DNA from: Microbacterium azadirachtae
Lineage (GTDB): Bacteria; Actinomycetota; Actinomycetes; Actinomycetales; Microbacteriaceae
Length of the DNA stretch: 64,000 nucleotides
Assembly: GCF_000956545.1 (NCBI RefSeq)
Contig: NZ_JYIT01000078.1
Span: 48,850-112,849, forward strand
Reading direction: 5' to 3'
The notes beneath the pieces are model-generated. The model was not told the DNA's origin. It ran no database searches and worked only from the letters and a program-made list of their open reading frames with translations. Of the stretch, positions 51,401 to 58,719 are shown one piece after another. A program made the translations under genes and the position numbers. Position 1 is the first letter of the stretch, and every line of letters starts with the position of its first letter.

Positions 51401-52204
51401 TCAGCCGTCGCGACGGCCGTGGTGCAGGTGGATGTGGATGTGCTCGGTCGAGCGGCGGTGATGCCGTCCGCGCGGACCCATGCCGCGCAGGTGCTCGCCG
51501 CGCGGGTGCTCGCCGTGCGGGTGCTCGCCGTGCGGGTGCTCGCCGTGCGGGTGCTCGCCGTGGCGGTGCTCGGCGTGCTGCTGCGCGCGGCGCAGCCACT
51601 CGCGTCCGAAGCCGGGGTGCTCGGCGAAGCGATCGTGCGCGGGGCGTCCGAAGCGCTCGCCGTGGCCGAAGCCGGCGCCGCGGCCGTGGCCCCCGCCGAA
51701 GCCGGCGCCGTGGGGGCGCCCGTGCTCGCGATGACCGCTGCGGCGCCCGTGGTGCCCGCCCCGGCGCGTATCCGGTCGACGGGGAAGGCGCATGCCCTCC
51801 TCGAAGCCCAGCCCGCGGGCGAGCTTCTCGAGGGAGGCCGCCAGGGCGGCGAACTCCTCGGGGTCCAGGGCGGCGGCGACTTCGGCGCGGATCTCCTCGA
51901 CGGCGTTGCCGAGGCGCGCCTTGGCGGCGACGCCCTCGGGGGTGAGGGCCCAGCCGTCGGCCGTGCGCTCGACCCAGCCGAGGTCGGCGAGGTGATGGAG
52001 CTTGCGGTCGGGAAGGTCGCGACCGGAGGGGACCGTGCCGTCGACCACGTTGAGGATCCGCCAGTCGCGGCGGGTGATCCCCTCATCCTCGAAGGCGGTG
52101 GCGAAGCGGGCGGCCGTCAGTCGGTCGACGGCGGAGATCCAGAAGCCGAACGGGCGGCCCTGGTCGGAGGAGGCGTTCTCGGTGCTGTTCTGAGAGGTGT
52201 TCAT
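51401..52204 (-). CDS. MarR-like regulator with His-rich repeat tail
   Basis: 267 residues. The first about 150 residues form a winged helix of MarR type: GFWISAVDRLTAARFATAFE, EGITRRDWRILNVVDGTVPS and the wing DGWALTPEGVAAKAR. The C-terminal about 110 residues are extremely His/Gly/Arg-rich (GRRSGHREHGRPHGAGFGGG...) and contain GEHPH repeats encoded by six 15-bp units at 51491-51580. The tail should bind Ni, Cu, Zn or Co. The ATG at 52204 follows AGGACCACC. It is divergent from a second MarR protein that is His-rich at its N-terminus. Metal-sensing is inferred. Confidence 0.8.
   Translation of the reverse strand: MNTSQNSTENASSDQGRPFGFWISAVDRLTAARFATAFEDEGITRRDWRILNVVDGTVPSGRDLPDRKLHHLADLGWVERTADGWALTPEGVAAKARLGNAVEEIRAEVAAALDPEEFAALAASLEKLARGLGFEEGMRLPRRPDTRRGGHHGRRSGHREHGRPHGAGFGGGHGRGAGFGHGERFGRPAHDRFAEHPGFGREWLRRAQQHAEHRHGEHPHGEHPHGEHPHGEHPRGEHLRGMGPRGRHHRRSTEHIHIHLHHGRRDG
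51491..51580. repeat. Six 15-bp tandem repeats inside the His-rich MarR gene
   Basis: Units of GTGCTCGCCGTGCGG with small changes; on the minus strand each encodes GEHPH or a variant. This is a coding minisatellite that may vary in copy number between strains. Confidence 0.85.
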
Positions 52205-52310
52205 GGTGGTCCTGTTCTGATCGGGGGATGACCGCGGCGCGGCGCTCAGGCGGCGCCCCGTTTCCTTCATCTGTCGAAGGGGACGGATCCGGTCCGGATG
52301 CTTGTCATCA

Positions 52311-52352
52311 TGCATGTACATGCAGTGTGACATGCATTACTGATCCATGTCA
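52311..52352. promoter_or_regulatory. Paired operators between divergent His-rich MarR genes
   Basis: TGCATGTACATGCA (52311-52324) is a perfect 14-bp palindrome, and TGACATG (52328-52334) with CATGTCA (52346-52352) forms a perfect dyad. Several further ACATG words overlap them. The spacing and location suit binding by both regulators. Confidence 0.65.
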
Positions 52353-52361
52353 AGTCGCATG

Positions 52362-52367
52362 TAAAAT
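52362..52367 (+). promoter_or_regulatory. -10 box for leaderless marR gene at 52374
   Basis: TAAAAT ends 6 nt before the GTG at 52374, overlapping the downstream edge of the operator region. Confidence 0.6.
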
Positions 52368-52373
52368 CGGATC

Positions 52374-52916
52374 GTGTCACAGAACGCCGAAACACCGGAT
52401 CCCCTCGACGCGATCGTCGCCGCCCTGGGCCTGCTGCGAGGGCGCGGACCGCGCCCGCCGCGGGAGCACGCGCACGGCGGGCGCGGCTTCCACGGGCACG
52501 GCGGTCCGCACGGTGAGCACGGTGAGCCGCATGGGGGCCGTCGCGGTGCCGAGCCCTGGGCGGGCGGGCCGTGGGGCGGCGCGCGCGGGGAGGCGCCTGC
52601 GCGCGTGCGCATGCTCGAGGCGCTCGCCGCAGGGCCGCTGAGCGTGAGCGCCCTCGGCGAGGCGATCGGGGTGGATCAGCCGCGTGCGTCGCGTCTGGTG
52701 CAGCAGGGCGTGGAGCGCGGGTGGCTGCGCCGCGAGGCCGACCCGGACGACGCGCGCCGCACCCGCATCGTGCTGACCGATGAGGGCCGGCGCCTCGGTC
52801 GCGGGGTGCGCGGCGACCGACGCGAGGCGCTGCGCCGCGCGATGTCGGCGCTGACCGCCGAGGAGCAGGCCGAGTTCGCCCGGCTGCTCGCCAAGGTGGC
52901 CGAGAACTGGCGCTGA
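52374..52916 (+). CDS. MarR family regulator with His-rich N-terminus
   Basis: 180 residues. Residues about 30-65 are His/Gly-rich (REHAHGGRGFHGHGGPHGEH), then a winged helix with ARVRMLEALAAGPLSVSALG, EAIGVDQPRASRLVQQGVER and the wing READPDDARRTRIVL, ending in a dimerisation helix. The His segment precedes the DNA-binding domain, opposite to the divergent gene where it follows it. The pair probably share operators at 52311-52352 and may respond to a metal. Leaderless GTG start. Confidence 0.85.
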   Translation: MSQNAETPDPLDAIVAALGLLRGRGPRPPREHAHGGRGFHGHGGPHGEHGEPHGGRRGAEPWAGGPWGGARGEAPARVRMLEALAAGPLSVSALGEAIGVDQPRASRLVQQGVERGWLRREADPDDARRTRIVLTDEGRRLGRGVRGDRREALRRAMSALTAEEQAEFARLLAKVAENWR

Positions 52917-52949
52917 GCGCTCCGCCGCGCCCCGAGAGCGGCGCGGCGG

Positions 52950-53873
52950 TCAGCCCGCGGTGACGGCCCGGGCCGTCACGTCCGCCGCAGTCCGGCTGCC
53001 GGTCGGGCGACCGGTCGGCTGTGGGGGTTCGGAGCGGACGAGATCGAGCACCGCGTCGAGCACGGCGTCGGCCTGCAGCACCCGGTTGTGCCCGTAGCCC
53101 TCCGTGCGCAGCAGCCGCGAGCGGCCGGCGTGCGCCGCGTGCAGGCGGAGAGCGTCGGCGTCGGGCATCCGGCGATCGCCGCGATCGTGCACCACGAGCA
53201 GCTCGGTGCCGTCCGGGAGCGGGTCGCCCACGGCGTCGTACGCGGCGGCGATCCCCGCGGCGTCGAGACCGAAGCGCGCGGCGAAGCGTCGCGCGAACCG
53301 GGAGGCGACGGCGGACGAGAGGCCGAGCCCCCGGGAGAACTCGGTGAGGAACGCGGTCGGCGAGGCGGCGCTCGCGATCGCGGCGACGCGCGGAACCGGC
53401 GTGCCGGTGCGTGCTGCGGTGAGCGCGGCGAGGCCGCCGAACGAGTGTCCGACGAGCGCGTCGAAGGGCCCGTCCGTCCGACCCAGTTGCTCGGCGAGCT
53501 CTACCCAGTCCCGGATGTCGGTTCGCCGGCCGCCGGATCCGCCGTGGGCCGGCGCATCGAAGGCGACGACGCGGAACCCCTCGGCGACGAGCTCGCGCAC
53601 GAGCGGGGCGAACTGCGACGCGCGCCCCTGCCAGCCGTGCAGCAGTAGTACGGCGCGCTCGCCGTGGCCCCAGCGGTAGACGAGGACGTCCGAGCCGCGG
53701 AGCCGGATCCGCTCCTGCCGGGACTCCTCGTGGGTGGCGCGATCGGCGTCGCGCACGGCCATGCGCGGGGCGGTCGAGAAGAACAGTCGCAGGGCGAGTC
53801 GCGCCGACAGGTCGGGGGAGACGGCCCCGAGCGTGCGGATGCCGGTGCTGAGGAGCCGGGCGGAAGCGGTCAT
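52950..53873 (-). CDS. Alpha/beta hydrolase
   Basis: 307 residues. VLLLHGWQGRASQFAPLVRE, the acid/oxyanion DAPAHGGSGG, nucleophile elbow VGHSFGGLAAL, VVHDRGDRRMPDADA and catalytic His in GYGHNRVL. About 60 N-terminal residues are an extension. Likely a carboxylesterase or lipase-like enzyme of unknown substrate. GGAGGG lies 6 nt before the ATG at 53873. It is divergent from a TetR gene whose operator lies between them. Confidence 0.88.
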   Translation of the reverse strand: MTASARLLSTGIRTLGAVSPDLSARLALRLFFSTAPRMAVRDADRATHEESRQERIRLRGSDVLVYRWGHGERAVLLLHGWQGRASQFAPLVRELVAEGFRVVAFDAPAHGGSGGRRTDIRDWVELAEQLGRTDGPFDALVGHSFGGLAALTAARTGTPVPRVAAIASAASPTAFLTEFSRGLGLSSAVASRFARRFAARFGLDAAGIAAAYDAVGDPLPDGTELLVVHDRGDRRMPDADALRLHAAHAGRSRLLRTEGYGHNRVLQADAVLDAVLDLVRSEPPQPTGRPTGSRTAADVTARAVTAG

Positions 53874-53920
53874 CGGGATCCCTCCAGACAATAAATACGA
53901 ACGGTCATACGTAGACTATG

Positions 53921-53934
53921 CGAACGATCGTTCG
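53921..53934. promoter_or_regulatory. TetR operator CGAACGATCGTTCG
   Basis: A perfect 14-bp palindrome directly upstream of the TACACT -10 box of the TetR gene and between two divergent genes. Related ACGAAC half-sites lie at 53897-53910. Confidence 0.65.
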
Positions 53935-53940
53935 TACACT
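53935..53940 (+). promoter_or_regulatory. -10 box for leaderless tetR at 53947
   Basis: TACACT ends 6 nt before the ATG at 53947 and abuts the palindrome at 53921-53934. Confidence 0.6.
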
Positions 53941-53946
53941 AGGGCC

Positions 53947-54633
53947 ATGTCCGAATCTCTGCTGCACGATCCCGCCACGGCCGCCGCCGCGGACGGACGG
54001 CGTCTGCGCGGCGACGCCTCCCGGCGCACCGTGCTGGAGAGCGCCACGGATCTCGCCTCGGTCGACGGGCTCGACGGCCTCACGATCGGGCGGCTGGCGG
54101 TGGCCTCCGGGCGCGGCAAGAGCAGCATCGCGACGCTGTTCCAGAGCAAGGAGGGCCTGCAGCTGGCGACGATCGCCGCCGCGAGGGACATCTTCACCGA
54201 GCGCATCGTCGAGCGTGCGCGCAGCGAGCCGCGCGGTGTGCGCCGGCTGTCCGCACTGCTGCGCAACGCGCTGGACTACTCCCGCGACCGCGTGTTCACC
54301 GGCGGCTGCTTCTTCGCGGCGACCGCGGCCGACGTCGACTCCAAGCCCGGACCGGTGCGCGACGCCGTGCGCGCGGCGCTGGCCGACTGGTACGGCTATA
54401 TCGAGGCGCAGGCGCGGCACGCGATCTCCGCCTCCGAGCTCGCCGAGGGCACGGATCCCGAGCTGCTCGCCTTCGAGCTGGCGGCACTGAACGAGGCGGC
54501 GAACTCGAGGTCGCTGCTCCTGCAGGACGCGCGGCCGTACGAGCTGGCGGCACGCGCGATGCACGAGCGGCTGCGCTCCGCGGGCGCCGCCGCGGACCTG
54601 CTGACCGGACTCGTCGTCGACCCGGTCTGCTGA
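53947..54633 (+). CDS. TetR family transcriptional regulator
   Basis: 228 residues. DNA-binding domain LESATDLASVDGLDGLTIGR and LAVASGRGKSSIATLFQSKE; ligand domain with FTGGCFFAATAADVDSKPGP and a long C-terminal helix. It probably represses the divergent alpha/beta hydrolase gene and itself through CGAACGATCGTTCG. Ligand unknown. Confidence 0.92.
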   Translation: MSESLLHDPATAAAADGRRLRGDASRRTVLESATDLASVDGLDGLTIGRLAVASGRGKSSIATLFQSKEGLQLATIAAARDIFTERIVERARSEPRGVRRLSALLRNALDYSRDRVFTGGCFFAATAADVDSKPGPVRDAVRAALADWYGYIEAQARHAISASELAEGTDPELLAFELAALNEAANSRSLLLQDARPYELAARAMHERLRSAGAAADLLTGLVVDPVC

Positions 54634-54648
54634 CCGTCCGGCGCCGGG

Positions 54649-56064
54649 TCAGTGCGCGAGGCGCACGCTCTGCCGCGCCTCCTTGACGGGGAGGAGGAGC
54701 AGGAGCCCGGCGAGCAGCACGACGACGATCCCGAGGATCCCGAACTTCGTGTTGCCCGTGAGGACGATGAGCACGGTCCAGGCGCCCTGGGCGATCCAGC
54801 TCGCCGCGCGACCGGTCGTGGCGTAGAGGCCGAAGACCTCGCCCTCGCGGCCGGCGGGCGTGACGCGGGCCAGGAAGGATCGCCCAGCGGACTGCGCCGG
54901 TCCGACGAACGCGCACAGGATCAGCCCGCCGATCCAGTAGGCGATCGGACCGGTGTCGACCAGGGCGAACACGGCGAGGCCGGAGACGATCATGCACGCG
55001 AGCGAGATGAGGATCAGCCGCTTCGGCCCCCAGCGGTCGTCGAGGCGCCCGGCGAGGATCGTGGAGACGCCCGCGATGAGGTTCGCGGCGACGCCGAAGA
55101 TCACGAGCTGGATGAACTCGAACCCGAAGACCGTGCTCGCGATCACCGCCCCGAACGTGAAGACCGCGCTCAGGCCGTCCCGGAACACCGCGCTGGCCAC
55201 CAGGAACCAGAACGTCGTGCGGGTGCTGGGGGTGCGGTAGAGGCCGATGACGTCCTTGACGAGCAGGACGTAGGAGGCGAAGAAGCCGACCTTGCGCTCC
55301 GGGCGTCCGAGCGACGGCTCCGGCACGTTCAGGAAGATCGGGATCGAGAACACGATCGCCCACACCGCGCAGCCCACCGCGATGAGGCGGAAGGGCAGCC
55401 CGCCGTCCGCGGAGAGGCCGAACCAGTGGGAGGCGTAGAACACGATCACCAGCACGAGCGCCACGATGCCGCCGAGGTAGCCGAACCCCCAGCCGAGGCC
55501 CGAGATGCGCCCCACGGTCTTCGGGCTCGCGATCGAGATGAGCATCGCGTTCGAGTTCACCGAGGCGATCTCGCTGAACACGACGCCGGCCGAGATCAGG
55601 GCGACGCCCACCCAGAACAGCGCCGGGGTCGGCGTGACGAACCACAGTCCGAGCATGCAGAGGATGAGGGCGCCGGTGCCGATGCCGAGCCACAGCTTCT
55701 GCCGGCCCGCCGCGTCGGCGCGCTGACCGAGCACGGGCGCGAGCAGCAGGATGGCGAGCCCGGCGATCGTGCCGCCGAGTCCCAGACCGCTCGTGAGCTC
55801 GGCGATCCCGGCGACGCGGGCCGGATCCGTCTTGTCGAGCTGGGCGATCTCGGGCGGAAGGAACGCGTTCGTGGTGAGGTAGAGGGCCGTGAAGATGAAC
55901 GTCAGGATCACGGAGTGGAACGGCTGCGTCGCCCAGTCCCAGAGCGCCCAGGAGTAGATCTGCTTCTTCGGGGCCGGCTCGTCGCCGCGCAGGTCGAGGC
56001 CCACCACCGCGACAGCCCCGCTGTTCGCGGTGGCCTGGGGCTCGGGATGATCGCCGTTGCTCAT
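54649..56064 (-). CDS. MFS transporter, UMF1/Atg22-like family
   Basis: 471 residues, twelve membrane segments. The first helix region QIYSWALWDWATQPFHSVIL is the signature of the UMF1/Atg22-like MFS branch, which includes amino-acid effluxers; the mid-loop WGFGYLGGIVALVLVIV and SAGRSFLARVTPAGREGEVF are also conserved. It may move amino acids or related solutes. It is convergent with the TetR gene. Confidence 0.9.
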   Translation of the reverse strand: MSNGDHPEPQATANSGAVAVVGLDLRGDEPAPKKQIYSWALWDWATQPFHSVILTFIFTALYLTTNAFLPPEIAQLDKTDPARVAGIAELTSGLGLGGTIAGLAILLLAPVLGQRADAAGRQKLWLGIGTGALILCMLGLWFVTPTPALFWVGVALISAGVVFSEIASVNSNAMLISIASPKTVGRISGLGWGFGYLGGIVALVLVIVFYASHWFGLSADGGLPFRLIAVGCAVWAIVFSIPIFLNVPEPSLGRPERKVGFFASYVLLVKDVIGLYRTPSTRTTFWFLVASAVFRDGLSAVFTFGAVIASTVFGFEFIQLVIFGVAANLIAGVSTILAGRLDDRWGPKRLILISLACMIVSGLAVFALVDTGPIAYWIGGLILCAFVGPAQSAGRSFLARVTPAGREGEVFGLYATTGRAASWIAQGAWTVLIVLTGNTKFGILGIVVVLLAGLLLLLPVKEARQSVRLAH

Positions 56065-56156
56065 GCAGGAAGTCTCGTGCGTGCCGGTGAACGAGAGGTA
56101 GCGGCGCGCCGATGCGGAATCCGCCGCGACGGTGCGCGCGGGACCGCGTCGCCGGG

Positions 56157-56162
56157 TAGCGT
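56157..56162 (+). promoter_or_regulatory. -10 box for leaderless TOPRIM gene
   Basis: TAGCGT ends 6 nt before the ATG at 56169. Confidence 0.55.
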
Positions 56163-56168
56163 CGGGGC

Positions 56169-56732
56169 ATGGTGCAGCCCGTCGTGCTCGTGGAGGGGGA
56201 GAGCGATCGCCTCGCCCTCATCGCCGCGGCGCGCGTGCGCGGAGACGACCTGCGCGCCGAGGTGGTCGCACTCGGCGGCATCACGAATCTGCGCGCGTGG
56301 CTGGAGCGACGGGATCCGGCGGTGCCCGTGCTCGGGCTCTACGACGCGGCCGAGCTCCGCTACGTCGTCGGCGCCCTGGTCGCCGGCGGCCTGCTGCGCG
56401 AGGGCGGGGCGGATCCTGCCGCCGTCGCCCGGTGCGGGTTCTTCGGATGCGAGCGCGACCTCGAGGACGAGGTCATCCGTGCGGCCGGTGCGGAGCGGGT
56501 GCGGAAGACGCTGGACGCGCGCGGCGAGCTGGCGCTGTTCCGGGTGTTCCAGGGGCAGCCCGCCCAGCGGGTGCGCTCCGTCGAGGCGCAGCTGCACCGG
56601 TTCGCGAGCACGGCGAGCGGGCGCAAGACCGTCTTCGCCGCCGACGTGGTCGCCGCGCTGCCGCCGGACCGCATCCCGGATCCGCTCGCCGCGCTGCTCG
56701 ACGCGGTCGCGGTCGTCGCTGCGGCGTTGTGA
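56169..56732 (+). CDS. Stand-alone TOPRIM (OLD-like) domain protein
   Basis: 187 residues. VVLVEGESDRLALIAAARVR carries the TOPRIM Glu9 and the downstream Asp13; the second acidic motif is LGLYDAAEL (D59-A-A-E62), not the usual DxD. Similar domains occur at the C-terminus of OLD-family ATP-dependent nucleases, but no ATPase is encoded here. The C-terminal half is helical. It could be a metal-dependent nuclease, a phosphatase-like enzyme or a remnant of an OLD system. Leaderless. It directly precedes a toxin-antitoxin pair. Confidence 0.8.
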   Translation: MVQPVVLVEGESDRLALIAAARVRGDDLRAEVVALGGITNLRAWLERRDPAVPVLGLYDAAELRYVVGALVAGGLLREGGADPAAVARCGFFGCERDLEDEVIRAAGAERVRKTLDARGELALFRVFQGQPAQRVRSVEAQLHRFASTASGRKTVFAADVVAALPPDRIPDPLAALLDAVAVVAAAL

Positions 56733-56765
56733 GCGAGGCGGAGACGGTGCGGCTCGGAGCCTGTG

Positions 56766-56779
56766 TAGTAGTTCTACTA
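56766..56779. promoter_or_regulatory. Operator of the VapBC-type locus
   Basis: TAGTAG-TT-CTACTA is a perfect inverted repeat upstream of the -10 box TAGCGT (56789-56794) and the ATG at 56801, where antitoxin-toxin complexes usually bind. Confidence 0.6.
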
Positions 56780-56788
56780 GTTTCGGCG

Positions 56789-56794
56789 TAGCGT
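56789..56794 (+). promoter_or_regulatory. -10 box for leaderless antitoxin gene
   Basis: TAGCGT ends 6 nt before the ATG at 56801; the operator palindrome at 56766-56779 overlaps the promoter spacer. Confidence 0.55.
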
Positions 56795-56800
56795 GGTTGC

Positions 56801-57064
56801 ATGGGAACCGTGACGAAGACCGAGCTGAACCAGCAGACCGCGCGGGTGCTCGCGCGGGTCGCGGCCGGTGAGCACATCACCGTCACGGAGCGCGGGCGCG
56901 CCATCGCCGAGATCGGTCCGCCGAGGGAGAGCGCCTGGGATCGGCTCGTCGCCGAGGGGAGGATCAGGCCCGCGACCGCATCCGGACCGCTCGATTTCGA
57001 ACCGATCGACCTGGGCATGACATCGGAGGAGATCATCGAGGACATCCGCGGGGAGCGCTGGTGA
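56801..57064 (+). CDS. Type II antitoxin, Phd/YefM (VapB-like) family
   Basis: 87 residues. TKTELNQQTARVLARVAAGE and HITVTERGRAIAEIGPP form the Phd/YefM DNA-binding domain; the acidic C-terminal part (MTSEEIIEDIRGERW) should wrap the toxin. It neutralises the PIN toxin encoded next and represses the operon. Overlaps the toxin gene by 4 nt. Leaderless start. Confidence 0.9.
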   Translation: MGTVTKTELNQQTARVLARVAAGEHITVTERGRAIAEIGPPRESAWDRLVAEGRIRPATASGPLDFEPIDLGMTSEEIIEDIRGERW

Positions 57065-57453
57065 TCTACCTCGACACCTCTGCGGCGATCAAGGCGATCG
57101 TTCCGGAGCAAGGGACCGACGAGATGCGCGACGTCTTCGCCCGAGGGGAGCTGCTGATCGCATCACGGCTGCTCGCGCTCGAGCTCGCGGCCGTCACGCA
57201 GCGCCGGCGCGCCGGCGGGAAGGAGGTGGCGCGGCTCCTGGATCGCGTGAATCTGGTGACGCTCGACGACCAGGTGCTCGATCGAGCCATGGAGATCCGC
57301 TCGGGCCTGCGCGCCCCCGATGCCCTCCACCTGGCAACGGCGCTCCAGCTCGAGGGCGTGGTCGACTCCATGCTCAGCTTCGACCGCGAGCTCCGGGAAC
57401 GCGCGCGAGAAGCGGGGATCCCGCCTCACCCTCTGTGCGCCGACGCGGGCTGA
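57061..57453 (+). CDS. Type II toxin, PIN domain (VapC-like)
   Basis: 130 residues, the usual VapC length. PIN active-site acids: Asp5 in IYLDTSAAIK, Glu41 in LLALELAAV, Asp87 in RAPDALHLATALQL and Asp108 in MLSFDREL. VapC toxins cleave tRNA or rRNA when the antitoxin is lost. GTG start coupled to the antitoxin. Confidence 0.93.
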   Translation: MIYLDTSAAIKAIVPEQGTDEMRDVFARGELLIASRLLALELAAVTQRRRAGGKEVARLLDRVNLVTLDDQVLDRAMEIRSGLRAPDALHLATALQLEGVVDSMLSFDRELRERAREAGIPPHPLCADAG

Positions 57454-57470
57454 CCGCAGGCCGAGTCAGG

Positions 57471-58397
57471 TCAGTGCGCGGTCGCGACGCCGATCGAGTC
57501 GTGGATCATGACGGCGGCCACACGGGCCCCGGCCCCCGCCGCGACGATGAGCTGTTGCGGTCCGGGCGAGGCCACGTCGCCCGCCGCGTACAGGCCCGGC
57601 ACGCTGGTGCGGCCTGCGCGGTCGGCGGCGAGATGGCCGTGCGCGTCGAGGTCGGGGGCGAGCGACGGCAGGAACGACAAGTCGGTCTGCCATTCCGGGC
57701 GCACGAAGCCGCCCTCGACGACGTGCTCCGTGCCGTCGGCCAGGCGGATCCCGGTGAGGGCGCCGCGCTCGCCGTGCAGTTCGGCGATCGGGCTGCGCTC
57801 GACGGAGATCCCCGCCGCGGCGAGCTCCGCCTCCTCCGCGGCGTCGACGATGTCGGCACCGTTCGTGAAGACCGTGAGCTGCGTCGTCCAGCGGGCGATG
57901 AGCCGGGCGCGCGCGGCGAGATCGGGCGTCTCGCCGATGAGGGCGAGGGGGCGGTCCTGCAACTCCCAGGCGTCGCAGGCCGCGCAGCTGAAGAGGGTCA
58001 CGCCGTAGAAGCCGCGCAGGTTCGGCACCTCGGGCAGCGTCTCGCGCAGGCCCGTCGCGAGCAGCACCCTGTGCGCGCGGACCGTGACCTCCGGCGCACG
58101 CCGACCGACCCCTGCGCTGAAATCGGATCCCTCGGCCGCGATCTCGAACACGCGCTCGCGGGTGCGGATCGTGACGTTCGGGTAGGCCGCGAGCTCTTCG
58201 CGGGCGATGCGGCGCAGCTCGTGCGGGGGGATCCCGTCGCGGGTGAGGAACCCGTGCGAGATGAGCGTCGCCGCGTTGCGCGGCCGATCCGCGTCGACGA
58301 CGAGCACCCGGGCGAGGGAGCGGGCGAGGTTCAGCGCGGCGGAGAGGCCGGCCGGGCCCCCGCCGACGACGAGCACGTCGTAGACGTCGTCAGTCAT
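57471..58397 (-). CDS. Thioredoxin-reductase-like FAD/NAD(P) oxidoreductase
   Basis: 308 residues. FAD motif [20 protein letters not shown], the redox pair CAACDAWE (CxxC), and the C-terminal [20 protein letters not shown]. The NAD(P)-binding domain is shorter and less conserved than in true thioredoxin reductases. Its disulfide may reduce a small protein or a flavin partner. Last gene of the sulfur operon; overlaps fdxA by 8 nt. Confidence 0.88.
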   Translation of the reverse strand: MTDDVYDVLVVGGGPAGLSAALNLARSLARVLVVDADRPRNAATLISHGFLTRDGIPPHELRRIAREELAAYPNVTIRTRERVFEIAAEGSDFSAGVGRRAPEVTVRAHRVLLATGLRETLPEVPNLRGFYGVTLFSCAACDAWELQDRPLALIGETPDLAARARLIARWTTQLTVFTNGADIVDAAEEAELAAAGISVERSPIAELHGERGALTGIRLADGTEHVVEGGFVRPEWQTDLSFLPSLAPDLDAHGHLAADRAGRTSVPGLYAAGDVASPGPQQLIVAAGAGARVAAVMIHDSIGVATAH

Positions 58398-58719
58398 GGC
58401 CGTCCGCCTGCGGAGGCAGCGCGGCGACCAGCGGGTGGTCGAACGCGTAGGGGCCGACCTTGGCGGCGCCGCCCGGGGAGCCGATCTCGTCGAAGAACTC
58501 GACGTTGGCCTTGTAGTAGTCGCCCCACTCGTCGGGGAGGTCGTCCTCGTAGTAGATGGCCTCGACCGGGCACACCGGCTCGCAGGCGCCGCAGTCCACG
58601 CACTCATCCGGGTGGATGTACAAGGAGCGCTCACCCTCGTAGATGCAGTCGACAGGGCACTCGTCGATGCACGCCCTGTCCTTGACGTCCACGCAGGGCA
58701 GCGCGATCACATAGGTCAT
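58390..58719 (-). CDS. fdxA: 7Fe ferredoxin (FdxA type)
   Basis: 109 residues. Cysteines in [20 protein letters not shown] and [17 protein letters not shown] form one [3Fe-4S] and one [4Fe-4S] cluster in the typical FdxA order, followed by a conserved C-terminal [16 protein letters not shown] extension. Electron carrier for sulfite/nitrite reductase, reduced by the FprA-like enzyme encoded upstream. Overlaps that gene by 4 nt. Confidence 0.95.
   Translation of the reverse strand: MTYVIALPCVDVKDRACIDECPVDCIYEGERSLYIHPDECVDCGACEPVCPVEAIYYEDDLPDEWGDYYKANVEFFDEIGSPGGAAKVGPYAFDHPLVAALPPQADGHD

Noticed and set aside
51491..51580. Regular short tandem repeats that might suggest a CRISPR array
   Set aside because: Units are 15 bp, directly adjacent without spacers, and encode GEHPH peptides in a MarR-type gene.
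52311..52324. TGCATGTACATGCA as a restriction-site-like palindrome by chance
   Set aside because: Rejected as chance because it is A/T-rich for this genome and followed by a second dyad with the same ACATG words between two divergent regulator genes.
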